Assembly (NCBI RefSeq): GCF_001619955.1
Contig: NZ_LQQO01000023.1
Location: forward strand, 1-64,000
Reading direction: 5' to 3'
From: Sphingomonas hankookensis
Lineage (GTDB): Bacteria; Pseudomonadota; Alphaproteobacteria; Sphingomonadales; Sphingomonadaceae
DNA length: 64,000 nt
This document shows positions 1 through 8,626 of this stretch, piece after piece. The notes beneath the pieces are model-generated. The model was not told where the DNA came from and made no database searches. It worked only from the letters and a program-made list of their open reading frames with translations. A program made the translations under genes and the position numbers. The number at the start of each line of letters is the position of its first letter. Within the stretch, counting starts at the first letter, position 1.

Positions 1-1349
1 GTCTGCGCGACCAGCACCGCCGTTCCGATCATGAAGGCGATGGCGAGGCCGAACTGCCCGATCACCAGCAGCTCGCGGATGCGCGTCCCCGCCCGCCCGC
101 CACCGGGTGAGCGCGACGACGCCAGCACGGCGGCGGCGGGAAAACGCGACAACAGGATCGCCGGATAGACACCGGCCAGCACCCCGACGAAGAGCGACAG
201 CAACACCAGCGCCGGCACGACGACGGCGTAGGGAATGGTCAGCGAGAGCCCGCCCGCCGCATTGACCAGCGGCAGCCCCAGTTCGGCAAGGATCAGCCCG
301 CCCAGCGCGGCGATGGCGACGGTCAGCACCGCCTCGCCGAGGAACTGCCGCACCAGCACGCTCCGGTCGGCGCCCAGCACCTTGCGCATCGCCACTTCAC
401 GCGCGCGCAGCCCCGACCGGGCGGTGGCGAGGTTGATATAGTTGATGACCGCGATCAGCAGCGTCAGCACCCCGACCAGCCCCAGCGTGGCGACCGTCAT
501 CTTCGCCGTGCCGCTGTCCTGCCCCTGCGGTGCCAGGTGCAGGTCGGCGATCGGCAGCAGTTTCAGATGCTGCATGTCCGACGCCTTGCCGCCCGGATTG
601 GCCATTTCCTTGCCCCGCCGGTCGACGAACGCGGTCAGCTTGTCCTCGAACGCGCGGGCGGCCTCGGGCGTTTCGAACCGCATGACCGTGCGCAGCGCCG
701 AACTGCCCCAATGATACCAATAATCGCTCGCCATCTCGCGGGTCAGCGGCACCAGCACCGACATTTTAAGCTCGGTGTTCTTGGGCAGGTCGCGGAACAC
801 CGCACTGACGCGGTAGGTGCGCACCTTGTCCATCGACAGGACCAGCGTCTGGCCGATCGGATCGCGGGTTCCGAAATAGGCGCGCGCGGTCTTTTCATCG
901 ATCGCGGCATTGCCCGGCTGCGCCAGCGCCGTCGCCGCATCGCCCGCAACCAGCGGCAGCGGCATCACCTGAAAGAAATTGGCATCGACCTGCGCCGCGT
1001 CGACCCGCGTGCCGCGCCCATCGGCCAGGATCGTCCCCGCCCGGTCGCCGCCATTGATGCGCGCACCGACGACGCCCGGAAAATCCTCGCGCAGCTGGTC
1101 GATCAGCCCGCCCATCGTCCACGGGATGGGGCCGCTCACCGGGCTGTCGGGGATGGTCCACACCGTCTGCACGACATAGGCCTTGTCGTGATCGGGCAGC
1201 CATTTTTCATAGCCGGTCTCGAACCGGACATAGAGGCCGAGGATCAGGAACACCGCGATCCCGACCGCAAGGCCGCCGATATTGAGCGCGGCATAGAGCT
1301 TGTGGCGCACAAGCGAGCGATAGAGCGACAGCAGCGCGAAGCGGTTCAT
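1..1349 (-). CDS. MacB/FtsX-family ABC transporter permease, 3' end outside window
   Basis: My translation from the ATG at 1349 begins MNRFALLSLYRSLVRHKLYA, followed by a hydrophobic segment, a long periplasmic stretch and, further on, more hydrophobic segments around an LRAREVAMRKVLGA motif. That layout (one N-terminal membrane segment, MacB-type periplasmic core, FtsX domain) is typical of MacB/FtsX permeases. It would move an unknown substrate, with energy from the ATPase at 2220-2897 and a link to the outer membrane through the HlyD adaptor at 2910-4199. It is the last visible gene of that minus-strand operon, 22 bp after the DUF2807 gene. About 450 residues are visible; the family usually has 400 or 800, so the C-terminus lies beyond base 1. 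Substrate unknown. Confidence 0.88.
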   Translation of the reverse strand, partial: MNRFALLSLYRSLVRHKLYAALNIGGLAVGIAVFLILGLYVRFETGYEKWLPDHDKAYVVQTVWTIPDSPVSGPIPWTMGGLIDQLREDFPGVVGARINGGDRAGTILADGRGTRVDAAQVDANFFQVMPLPLVAGDAATALAQPGNAAIDEKTARAYFGTRDPIGQTLVLSMDKVRTYRVSAVFRDLPKNTELKMSVLVPLTREMASDYWYHWGSSALRTVMRFETPEAARAFEDKLTAFVDRRGKEMANPGGKASDMQHLKLLPIADLHLAPQGQDSGTAKMTVATLGLVGVLTLLIAVINYINLATARSGLRAREVAMRKVLGADRSVLVRQFLGEAVLTVAIAALGGLILAELGLPLVNAAGGLSLTIPYAVVVPALVLLSLFVGVLAGVYPAILLSRFPAAAVLASSRSPGGGRAGTRIRELLVIGQFGLAIAFMIGTAVLVAQ

Positions 1350-1371
1350 GGCCTTCCCCCTCTTTCCCGTG

Positions 1372-2118
1372 TCAGCCGCAGGTGACGCGGGCCATGCCGC
1401 TCTTCGAAACCGAACAGGCCGGGCGCCCGGTGACGGTCACCCGCGCGATGCCGCTGGCATCGATCCCCGCCGGGCCGTCGACGGCGGCGCGCACCGATCC
1501 GGTGCCGCTGGCGCGGATCGACAGCGCCCGCGTTCGAATTGTCGACGTGTCGACATTGCCCGTGCCGCTAGCGGCGATCGCCAGCGCGTCGGCGCGGCCG
1601 GTGGCGGTGATCGTGCTGGTCCCGCTCAGGTCCAGCGACAGCCGGGCAGCCTGCACGCCGGTCAGCTTTGCCGTGCCCGTCCCCGACAGGGTGACGACCG
1701 CGCGATCCGACCGCAGGCCGTCGATGGTCAGATCACTGGTGCCGTGCATCCTGGCGACGAAAGTCGGGCTGTTGAGCGCGGCGATGCGCACCGATCCGGT
1801 CCCGCTCGCCTCGATCGCCTGCAGCCGTGGCAGGGTGATGGCGATCGTCGCGGCGGGCTTGCCCGCGCGGCTGTCGCAGCTGCCTTTCGCGCGCAGCAGC
1901 GTCAGCACCCGGCCGCGCACCGCGACGCCGATCGCGGCGAGTGACCCCGCCTGCCCCTGTGCCCGGACGGCAAACCCTGCGCCGAAGGTGATGGCGACAT
2001 GATCGCAGCCCTGCACGGCGATACGGTCGAACCCGGCGGCGGCGAAGCTGCGAACGTCCTGCGCCATGGCCGGGGTCGGCAGGAGCGTGGCGAGCAGCGC
2101 GAGAGGGAGGAGTTTCAT
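1372..2118 (-). CDS. secreted DUF2807 (GIN-domain) protein
   Basis: A 248-residue protein with a clear signal peptide (MKLLPLALLATLLPTPAMAQ) and then a series of short repeats around the pattern ASGTGSV / LSGTGTA / LSGTSTI, as expected of the parallel beta-helix DUF2807 domain (putative autotransporter head GIN domain). Only the start at 2118 gives a signal peptide; an upstream in-frame extension runs through the ATPase gene antisense frame and is not credible. Proteins of this kind often sit beside MacB-like exporters and two-component genes. Here it lies between the ATPase and the permease genes and probably shares their transcript. Role unknown; an envelope-stress or surface function is only a guess. 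Confidence 0.85.
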   Translation of the reverse strand: MKLLPLALLATLLPTPAMAQDVRSFAAAGFDRIAVQGCDHVAITFGAGFAVRAQGQAGSLAAIGVAVRGRVLTLLRAKGSCDSRAGKPAATIAITLPRLQAIEASGTGSVRIAALNSPTFVARMHGTSDLTIDGLRSDRAVVTLSGTGTAKLTGVQAARLSLDLSGTSTITATGRADALAIAASGTGNVDTSTIRTRALSIRASGTGSVRAAVDGPAGIDASGIARVTVTGRPACSVSKSGMARVTCG

Positions 2119-2160
2119 GGGGAGGTCTCCGAAGAGGAAATTGGGAAGACTGGGTTCGTG

Positions 2161-2193
2161 GCGCTGGCCCCCCGCCTGCGCGGCGGTACGCAC
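2161..2193. repeat. single degenerate arm of the GCAGGCGGGG palindromic repeat family
   Basis: This stretch reads as one arm (CCCCCCGCCTGCGCGG core, then GGTACG) of the paired repeat that is complete at 5584-5667 and 12576-12674. It lies in the 101-bp gap between the ATPase and DUF2807 genes. No second arm is visible. Confidence 0.5.
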
Positions 2194-2219
2194 GGGTTGG
2201 GGGCGGACCACGGGAAAGC

Positions 2220-2897
<678 letters not shown>

Positions 2898-2909
2898 GGG
2901 CTTCCCCCC

Positions 2910-4199
2910 TTATCGGATGTTGATCGCGTCGCCCTTCACGGACGACAAATTGCTGGTGACGATGCGGTCGCCGGGGTTCAGCCCCGACAGGATTTCGACC
3001 GCTTCCGGGTTACGCCGGCCGAGCTTCACCGGGCGGCGCGTGGCATGGGTGCCGTCACTGTCGACGACGAAGGCGAACGCGCCATTGTCGACCGCCAGCC
3101 ACCCGCCGACCGGGGCGACCACCGCCCTAGACGCGGCGCCCAGCGTGATGCGGATGTCGAGGGTCTGGCCCCGGTTGAGATTGGGCGGCGTGGCGTCGAA
3201 GGTCAGCTCCACGCGGAACCGACCGTCCTTCACCGCCGGCAACACCTTGCTGACGGTCATCGCCATGCCGTCGGCCTTCGCCTTCTGCCCGACCGCCACC
3301 CGGCCGAGATAATATTCGTCGACATCGGCGATGAGCTTCCACGAACCCTCGCTGTCGACCTGCCCCGCCGGGTCGCCGGGCTTCAGCGTCTGGCCGGGTT
3401 GCAGCGTGAAGTTGGTCAGCCGCCCGGCCGCCGGGGCACGGATGGTCAGCGCCGACAGCCCGCCGCGCACCGCCGCGAGGTTGCCCGACAGCCGCGCCTG
3501 CGTATCGGCCAGGCGCTGCCCCTGCGTCGCGGTGATCCGTGCCTCGGTCCCCGCCCCGGCGCGCAGCTGGGCCAGGCGCCGCGCCTGATATTCCGCCTCG
3601 GCGCGATAGCCCGCGACCCCGGCCTCGGTCACGATCCCCTTGTCGAACAGCTGCTGGCGGATCGCCAGGTCGCGCCGCGCCTTGATGAGATCATATTCGG
3701 CCTGCGACACCTGTGCCGAGCGGTCGAGCCGGCTGCGCTCGATCCCCAGCCCTTCGCCGGCGATGCTGCCGAGCTGGCTGGCGATCGCCGCCTCGCGGGT
3801 CAGCACGTCGAGGCGCAGTTCGGGATTGGCGAGCATGGCCAGCGGTTGGCCGGCGGCGACCATCGCCCCGTCCTGCACCAGCAATTGTTCGACCTGCCCA
3901 CCCGACAGCACCCCGACCAAGGTGGTCAGACGCGGTGCGACGGTAGCGCGCACCGGCGGGTAATCGTCGAACGGCCCCCGCGTCACCTCGCCCGTCTCGA
4001 TCGTGCTGGCGGCGATGTCGGTCGATCCGGCGGCGGGCAGCCAGCGCCACAAGGCGACCGCCGCCAGCACCGCCGCAACCGCGATCCATGTCACGCGGCG
4101 TTGCCACCATGCGCGACGGGGCCGTGCGATGCGCTTGTCCATCGCCGCGCCGGGGGGAGTATCGGTGGTGCTTGCGCCCTGTGTCGCTTCGGTCATCAT
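2910..4199 (-). CDS. HlyD/MacA-type periplasmic adaptor (efflux membrane fusion) subunit
   Basis: A 429-residue protein with a short cytoplasmic N-terminus, one membrane segment (about 33-50, WIAVAAVLAAVALWRWLP), a biotinyl-lipoyl-like segment, a long helical hairpin rich in Q, R and A (about 130-250), then beta-barrel and membrane-proximal domains ending near PGDRIVTSNLSSVKG. This is the usual order of MacA/HlyD adaptors, which bridge the inner-membrane transporter to an outer-membrane channel. No TolC gene is in the window. It is the first gene of the operon and is transcribed away from the response regulator 36 bp away. Either of two adjacent ATGs (4199, 4196) could be used. Confidence 0.92.
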   Translation of the reverse strand: MMTEATQGASTTDTPPGAAMDKRIARPRRAWWQRRVTWIAVAAVLAAVALWRWLPAAGSTDIAASTIETGEVTRGPFDDYPPVRATVAPRLTTLVGVLSGGQVEQLLVQDGAMVAAGQPLAMLANPELRLDVLTREAAIASQLGSIAGEGLGIERSRLDRSAQVSQAEYDLIKARRDLAIRQQLFDKGIVTEAGVAGYRAEAEYQARRLAQLRAGAGTEARITATQGQRLADTQARLSGNLAAVRGGLSALTIRAPAAGRLTNFTLQPGQTLKPGDPAGQVDSEGSWKLIADVDEYYLGRVAVGQKAKADGMAMTVSKVLPAVKDGRFRVELTFDATPPNLNRGQTLDIRITLGAASRAVVAPVGGWLAVDNGAFAFVVDSDGTHATRRPVKLGRRNPEAVEILSGLNPGDRIVTSNLSSVKGDAINIR

Positions 4200-4235
4200 G
4201 GGACCAGTGTCACCGATCGGGGCGGAAAATCCTAA

Positions 4236-5528
4236 GTGCCTGAACTATCGCCATATTCCACCGATTGTCCGCCGGGTGACCGTCCGATCGTGGACAGCCT
4301 GTCCGGAAATGGACAGTCGCCGGCGCCGTCAAGCGGCCTGTCGGTGCTGCTGATCGACGACAATGCCAGCGTCGCCGAATCGATCGCGCTGGCGCTGCGA
4401 CTCGGCCGGCACCGGATCGACTGCGCGCGCGGACCGGAGGAGGCGCTGTCCCGCCTTGCCGCCACGCGCTACGACGTGATCCTGCTCGACATGAATTACG
4501 CCGCGAACCGCACCGATGGGGCCGAGGGGCTGGCGCTGCTGGCGCGCATCCTGTCGGACGATCCGGGGGCCGCCGTGGTGGTCATCACCGCGCATAGCGG
4601 GGTGCGGATCGCGGTGGAGGCGATGCGGGCCGGCGCGCGCGACTTCATCATGAAGCCGTGGCGCAACGCCGACCTGCTTGCCCGCATCGCCGCCGCCGCT
4701 ACGCCGCGGGCGGTGGCGGTGACCGCCCCGACCGCGGCCGAACCGGCCCGGCTGCTGGGGGAAAGCCCGGCGATCGAGCGGTTGCGCGCGCTGATCCGGC
4801 GGATCGGCCCGACCGAGGCCGGGGTGGTCGTCACCGGCCCTACCGGATCGGGGCGCGGCCTGACCGCCGCCGCGCTCCACGCCGCTTCGCCCCATGCGGC
4901 GACGGCGATGCCGGTCATCGACCTGCGCGACGATGCGGCGTGGGGGCTGCTCGACACCCCTGCGCCAACCTTGCTGCTGCGCCATCCCGACCGGTTGGGG
5001 GAGGTGGCGCAAGGCCGGCTGCTCGCGCGGATTCCGCCCGCGACCCGCTGCATCGCCATTGCCGACAGCGCGGGCGGCATCCTGCCCGCCCTCGCCCGCC
5101 GCGTCGCCACCGTCGAGATCGCGGTGCCGCCGCTGGCGACGCGGGCGGGCGATGCGTTGCTGCTCGCCCGCCATTTCGGCCGAATAGCGGCGGCGCGGTA
5201 CGGGCGGCCGGTACCCCGGTTTACCCCGGCGGCGGAGGCGCGCATCCTGTCGGGACCATGGGCGGACGAGGTGCGCGGGCTGGGCGCGGCGGTCGAGCGC
5301 GCGATCCTGCTGGGCGAGGGCGATGCGATCGATGCCGCCCTGCTCGCCCCCGATCCCGTCGTGACGGTGCCGGACAGCCCCGCCGCCCGCTTCGACCTCG
5401 ACGAGAACGAGCGCGCGGTGATCGAGGCGGCGCTGCGCGAACATCGCCACAATGTCAGCCACGCGGCGGCCGCGCTGGGGCTGAGCCGGGGCGCGCTGTA
5501 TCGCCGGATGGCGCGCCATGGGTTGTAG
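4236..5528 (+). CDS. NtrC-like response regulator with degenerate AAA+ domain and Fis-type HTH
   Basis: A 430-residue regulator. The receiver domain (about 35-155) keeps the acidic pair D41-D42, phosphoacceptor D85 (VILLDMN) and K140 (FIMKPW). The central domain aligns with sigma-54 activators (LLGESPAIERLRALI) but looks inactive as an ATPase: Walker A reads GPTGSGRG with R207 instead of lysine, the GAFTGA sigma-54 loop is absent, and the Walker B region (TLLLRHPD) lacks the DE pair. The C-terminus is a Fis-type helix-turn-helix (NVSHAAAALGLSRGALYRR). So it probably binds DNA and regulates without sigma-54 ATP hydrolysis. The first ~34 residues are not conserved; a GTG at codon 19 is an alternative start. 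Partner kinase follows at 5874; likely target is the divergent export operon. Confidence 0.88.
   Translation: MPELSPYSTDCPPGDRPIVDSLSGNGQSPAPSSGLSVLLIDDNASVAESIALALRLGRHRIDCARGPEEALSRLAATRYDVILLDMNYAANRTDGAEGLALLARILSDDPGAAVVVITAHSGVRIAVEAMRAGARDFIMKPWRNADLLARIAAAATPRAVAVTAPTAAEPARLLGESPAIERLRALIRRIGPTEAGVVVTGPTGSGRGLTAAALHAASPHAATAMPVIDLRDDAAWGLLDTPAPTLLLRHPDRLGEVAQGRLLARIPPATRCIAIADSAGGILPALARRVATVEIAVPPLATRAGDALLLARHFGRIAAARYGRPVPRFTPAAEARILSGPWADEVRGLGAAVERAILLGEGDAIDAALLAPDPVVTVPDSPAARFDLDENERAVIEAALREHRHNVSHAAAALGLSRGALYRRMARHGL
4292..4316. promoter_or_regulatory. GGACAG/CTGTCC inverted-repeat cluster, candidate response-regulator operator
   Basis: Three half-sites stand in a row: GGACAG, one base, CTGTCC, six bases, GGACAG. 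Each adjacent pair forms a perfect 6-bp inverted repeat. They lie between the divergent export operon and the receiver domain of the regulator, inside its unconserved N-terminal codons, which would fit autoregulation if the true start lies downstream. That this is the regulator's own site is inference. Confidence 0.35.
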
Positions 5529-5583
5529 GGTGCCCCCGTGTCGGGGCGGCGGGATGGTCGAGCACGCTCCATCACCCCCACCC

Positions 5584-5667
5584 CGTATCCCCACGCAGGC
5601 GGGGATCCAGTGCCCCAAGGAATCCCCTGCGTTCGGGACCCTGGCCCCCCGCCTGCGCGGGGGTACG
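5584..5667. repeat. paired palindromic repeat, GCAGGCGGGG family
   Basis: Two arms of about 26 bp face each other: one has core ACGCAGGCGGGG, the other CCCCGCCTGCGCGGGGG. Both end in GTAC-like tips and they are separated by ~32 bp. The same paired element occurs at 7024-7112 and 12576-12674, with single arms elsewhere. With the next element it fills most of the 345-bp gap between the regulator and kinase genes, where I see no gene. Confidence 0.7.
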
Positions 5668-5725
5668 GCGGAGGCTGGGCGGGCCTGTCGCTCCATAAAG
5701 CGCCACCGGCCAAATCCCCCCTCCC

Positions 5726-5815
5726 GTACCCCGGCGAAGGCCGGGGTCCAGTTGGGAAGGCTTGTCGGTATTTCGCTAACGCCCCCCAACTGGGCCCCGG
5801 CCTTCGCCGGGGTAC
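5726..5815. repeat. paired palindromic repeat, GAAGGCCGGGG family
   Basis: Arms 5726-5756 and 5785-5815 are inverted copies of about 31 bp with one mismatch (core CCCCGGCGAAGGCCGGGG, ending in CAGTTGGG). A 28-bp spacer separates them, so the RNA could fold into a very stable hairpin between regulator and kinase. A second full copy is at 7792-7892 and a single arm at 43747-43776. Confidence 0.75.
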
Positions 5816-5873
5816 GAGGGGGCTTGGGGCAATCGGCTCTGCCTGCGCTATTACCCGTATCGAGCCGCCCCAT

Positions 5874-6992
5874 ATGCTGACCCCCGAGCGTCGTCGCACC
5901 CTCACCGCATTCGGTTCGGGCGTCCTCCTCACCGCCGGCGGGGCCGCCGCGCTGGCCGCTGCGCAGGCGGGGATGTGGGGCACGCTGCTCGGCGCGGGCG
6001 GCGTGGTCGCGTGGGCGCTGGCGCTCGGCTGCTGGGTCGCGGCGCGGCGGGGTGGCGCTCCTGCCCCGGCACCAGCGGCGCGGAGCGATGGGCCGATCGC
6101 CGCGCTGCTCGATCAGGTACCGGTCCCGCTGCTGCGGATCGAGGGCGAAGGGGTCCGCGCGATCAACCGCGCGGCCCGCGCGCTGTTCGTCGCCGACGAT
6201 CGCATCCCCGCGCCGCCGGGCGCGCTGACCGATCCCGCCCAGCGCCACCTGCGCCATGCCGGGCGACGCTGGCGGATCGATGCGGTGACGCTGGGCGAGG
6301 CGCACCGCCTTGCCGCGCTGATCGATGTCGATGCCGAGGAACATGCCGCGCAGGAGCGCGCGCAGGACGAGATGATCGATATCCTGGGCCATGAACTGCT
6401 GAACGGCCTGTCGCCGATCGTGTCGCTGGCCGACAGCGCGGTGACGGCGGCGGCACAGGGCGATGCGATGCTGGGCGACATCCTCGCCACGCTGGCCCGC
6501 CGGGCGGAGGGGCTGGAGGGCTTTACCCGCGCCTATCGCGCGCTGGCGCGGCTGCCCGATCCGGTCGTTGCACCGGTCGCGCTGGACGAACTGGCCGACG
6601 ATCTGGCGCGGCTGTTCCGGGGGCGCTTCGGCGAAACGGTAACGCTCACGGTACGCGCGGACGGCACCGCGACGCTCGATCGGGGGCAGGTCGTGCAGGC
6701 GGTGTGGGCGCTGCTGCAGAACGGTGCCGAGGCGGCGCTTACCGCCCCCGCCCTACCCCGCGTCACGCTGTCGATCACGGGCGGCGCGCGGTTGACGATC
6801 GAGGTGGCCGACAGCGGCACAGGCATCGCCGCCGCCGACCGCGCGCGGATTTTTCGTCCCTTCCACACCGACAAGGCCGGCGGATCGGGCATCGGCCTGA
6901 CGCTGGCCCGCCGCATCGCCCGCGCGCATGGCGGGGAGCTGGTGCTGCTCGACACCGGCGAGACGCGGTTCCGGCTGACGGTACCGGTGTGA
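5874..6992 (+). CDS. NtrY-like sensor histidine kinase
   Basis: A 372-residue kinase starting at 5874, chosen because it gives an N-terminus with two hydrophobic segments (about 12-30 and 36-56). A PAS-like segment follows (LLDQVPVPLLRIEGEGVRAINRAA), then the H-box ILGHELLNGLSPI with phosphoacceptor H173, an N-box (LLQNGAEAAL), the G1 box DSGTGI, an F-box-like FRPFHTDK and the G2 box GGSGIGLTLARRIARAHGG. All catalytic motifs look intact. It most likely phosphorylates the regulator encoded upstream (4236-5528), although 345 bp of repeat DNA separates the two genes, which is unusual for such a pair. The signal sensed is unknown. Confidence 0.92.
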   Translation: MLTPERRRTLTAFGSGVLLTAGGAAALAAAQAGMWGTLLGAGGVVAWALALGCWVAARRGGAPAPAPAARSDGPIAALLDQVPVPLLRIEGEGVRAINRAARALFVADDRIPAPPGALTDPAQRHLRHAGRRWRIDAVTLGEAHRLAALIDVDAEEHAAQERAQDEMIDILGHELLNGLSPIVSLADSAVTAAAQGDAMLGDILATLARRAEGLEGFTRAYRALARLPDPVVAPVALDELADDLARLFRGRFGETVTLTVRADGTATLDRGQVVQAVWALLQNGAEAALTAPALPRVTLSITGGARLTIEVADSGTGIAAADRARIFRPFHTDKAGGSGIGLTLARRIARAHGGELVLLDTGETRFRLTVPV

Positions 6993-7015
6993 TCGACATG
7001 TCGACAGGTCGAGGG
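6993..7015. repeat. GTCGACATGTCGAC-like palindrome, copy 1
   Basis: TCGACATGTCGACAGGTCGA begins directly after the kinase stop codon. It is one of seven intergenic copies or copy clusters between 7.0 and 25.4 kb, centred on the partition operon. Confidence 0.5.
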
Positions 7016-7023
7016 TCCCCCCT

Positions 7024-7112
7024 CCGTATTCCTGCGCAAGCGGGAACCGAGGGTCACGAACGCAAGCCTTTGTTTTGTTTGGCCCTGGGCCCCCGCCTGC
7101 GCGGGGGCACGG
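7024..7112. repeat. paired palindromic repeat, GCAGGCGGGG family (left arm decayed)
   Basis: The left arm (CGTATTCCTGCGCAAGCGGG) has several changes relative to the right arm (CCCCCGCCTGCGCGGGGGCAC). Same element as at 5584-5667 and 12576-12674. Confidence 0.6.
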
Positions 7113-7159
7113 AATGGGGGCGGCCGGTCGGGCGGTCATGCCGCCATGGCAAATCGACC

Positions 7160-7190
7160 ATCCGACATGTCGACACCTCTACCTGTCGGA
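7160..7190. repeat. GTCGACATGTCGAC-like palindrome, copy 2
   Basis: CCGACATGTCGACACC followed by ACCTGTCGG, ending 6 bp before the start of the broken methyltransferase gene. Position just ahead of a start codon would also suit an operator. Confidence 0.45.
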
Positions 7191-7196
7191 GCGTTG

Positions 7197-7788
7197 ATGA
7201 GCGATCCCACCCATGGCTGGGAAGCGGTTGCCGGGCAGTTCGCCGCGATCCGCAGCGAGGTGGGCGTGGACGTCGTGCGCCGCTGGGCAGCGGAGCTGCC
7301 GCCAAGGGGCAGCGGAGCTGCCGCCAAGGGGCAGCGTGGTCGATATCGGGTGCGGCAGCGGACGTCCGATCGCGCTGGCGCTCGCCGACGCGGGGTTCGC
7401 GGTATCGGGCATCGACCCCTCCCCTACCCTGCTCGCCGCGTTTCGCCGCGCGCTGCCCGATGCACCGGCGGCGTGCGAGACGGCGGAGGCGAGCGACTAT
7501 TTCGGGCGGCGCTTCGATGGCGCGGTGGCGATCGGGCTGCTGTTCCTGCTGCCGCCCGCGACGCAGGCGATGGTGGTCGGCCGGGTTGCGCAGGTGCTGC
7601 GGCCGGGTGGGCGGTTCCTGTTCAGCGCGCCGGCCGCTGCCTGTCGCTGGACCGATACGCTGACCGGGCGGGAGTCACGATCGCTGGGCGAGGCGGGGTA
7701 TCGCGTGGTGCTGGGGGAGGTCGGGTTGCGCTTGGTCGGCGAGTATGAAGACGGTGGCGGCAATCACTATTTCGCGGCGGTCGGGTAG
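7197..7788 (+). pseudogene. class I SAM-dependent methyltransferase gene, frameshifted by a 22-bp tandem duplication
   Basis: The start at 7197 reads MSDPTHGWEAVAGQFAAIRS and continues to RRWAAELPPRGS. From there the methyltransferase core lies in another frame: VVDIGCGSGRPIALAL (SAM-binding motif I), GIDPSPTLLAAF and LRPGGRFLFSAP, to the stop at 7788. The break falls in two exact tandem copies of a 22-bp unit (7287-7308 and 7309-7330, GCAGCGGAGCTGCCGCCAAG plus GG). Removing one copy joins the frames into AAELPPRGSVVDIGCGSG, a normal methyltransferase of about 190 residues. As given, the protein would be truncated, or the C-terminal part would need an internal start. Either a recent inactivating (possibly reversible) slip or an assembly error. 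Substrate unknown. Confidence 0.85.
7287..7330. repeat. exact 22-bp tandem duplication
   Basis: Two identical 22-bp units in direct succession inside the methyltransferase gene. The length is not a multiple of three, so it shifts the frame. The first bases of a third unit (GCAGCG) follow at 7331, so slipped pairing could add or remove copies. Confidence 0.9.
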
Positions 7789-7791
7789 GGG

Positions 7792-7892
7792 CCGTACCCC
7801 GGCGAAGGACGGGATCCAGTTGGGAAAGCGTATCCGCATCTCGCCAACGTCCCCAGCCCGTACCCCGGCCTTCGCCGGGGTACGGGCTGGGG
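7792..7892. repeat. paired palindromic repeat, GAAGGCCGGGG family
   Basis: Left arm GTACCCCGGCGAAGGACGGG to CAGTTGGG; right arm from about 7850 contains the self-complementary GTACCCCGGCCTTCGCCGGGGTAC. It follows the methyltransferase stop. The remaining bases up to 8066 hold no recognisable gene. Confidence 0.65.
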
Positions 7893-8066
7893 ACGTTCGG
7901 AGCAGCGGATGCTTACCCGAAAACCGGCGGAAAACCGCCAAAGGTCACTAAGTTCACACTCGCACGCCATTCGTTGCAAGGCGCGCGGGGAGCGTGGTGG
8001 GCATCGACGATGGGACAGAGCGTCGGGCGAGCCTGTCAGGGTATCGCGATGTAGGAAAGGCGCCCG

Positions 8067-8207
8067 TCAGTGACCGTAGCGCTTGATCCCGCGCTGGCGC
8101 AGCTTGCGGCGTTTGCGGCGGTGCAGCACGACGCCGAGCGCAGGCCCGCCGATCAGCAGCACGATGCCGATAATGGCATAGGCGATAAGTTCGCGGGAGA
8201 CGTCCAT
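8067..8207 (-). CDS. very small membrane protein of unknown function
   Basis: A 46-residue frame starting MDVSRELIAYAIIGIVLLIG, with one membrane helix (about 7-27) and a strongly basic C-terminal tail (HRRKRRKLRQRGIKRYGH), so the tail should face the cytoplasm by the positive-inside rule. An in-frame ATG 45 bp upstream would extend it to 61 residues, but the extension is not hydrophobic and adds little. It lies downstream of the partition operon on the same strand, 140 bp beyond the RHH gene. I do not recognise a family. The clean membrane-helix plus basic-tail design makes a real gene more likely than chance. Confidence 0.5.
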   Translation of the reverse strand: MDVSRELIAYAIIGIVLLIGGPALGVVLHRRKRRKLRQRGIKRYGH

Positions 8208-8311
8208 GCCGGTTTCTTGCAATCCGGTAACCGGATTGTCCATGCCGGACATGAACTTTTGTTCATTTGCAGGCGTCGTTCACCGACAAAATATGCCACA
8301 TCACCGCACGG

Positions 8312-8344
8312 ACTGTCGACATGTCGACAACCCGACAGGTCTAC
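8312..8344. repeat. GTCGACATGTCGAC-like palindrome, copy 3
   Basis: CTGTCGACATGTCGACAACC followed by CGACAGGT, just beyond the stop of the RHH partition partner. The closest full match to the shared core. Confidence 0.5.
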
Positions 8345-8347
8345 GCC

Positions 8348-8626
8348 TCAATCGCCGATCGGGCTTTCGCCATATTTTCGAAGGACATCGTTGAACGCCT
8401 CCGCCATCAGCGCCTGCAGGCTGCGGTCCTGCCGCCGTGCAAGCATGTGCATCGCCAGCGACATGTCGGGAGTGAAGAAGCCGGCGATCTGCTTGCGGCC
8501 CTGCCGGCTTGCCGGGCCTTTTGCGTCGGCAGCGACAGGTGCGGCGGGCACCGGCGCCGGCGCGGGCGTCGCCGCCGGGGCGGGGGTGCGGTCGCGCAGA
8601 TTGGCGAAGGACGGCTTGCGGCTCAT
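8348..8626 (-). CDS. ribbon-helix-helix partition partner (ParG/ParB-like)
   Basis: A 92-residue protein. Residues 1-45 are disordered-looking and rich in proline, alanine and basic residues (MSRKPSFANLRDR, then PAPAATPAPAP). Residues about 46-92 look like a ribbon-helix-helix fold: strand RKQIAGFF, then helices around MSLAMHMLARRQD and LQALMAEAFNDVLRKYG. This architecture (flexible N-terminal arm that touches ParA, C-terminal RHH dimer that binds the centromere and autoregulates) is that of ParG-type partners of ParF/ParA ATPases. Its ATG overlaps the parA stop by 4 bp (ATGA), so the two are translationally coupled. Centromere assignment is discussed under the GTCGACATGTCGAC repeats. Confidence 0.75.
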   Translation of the reverse strand: MSRKPSFANLRDRTPAPAATPAPAPVPAAPVAADAKGPASRQGRKQIAGFFTPDMSLAMHMLARRQDRSLQALMAEAFNDVLRKYGESPIGD

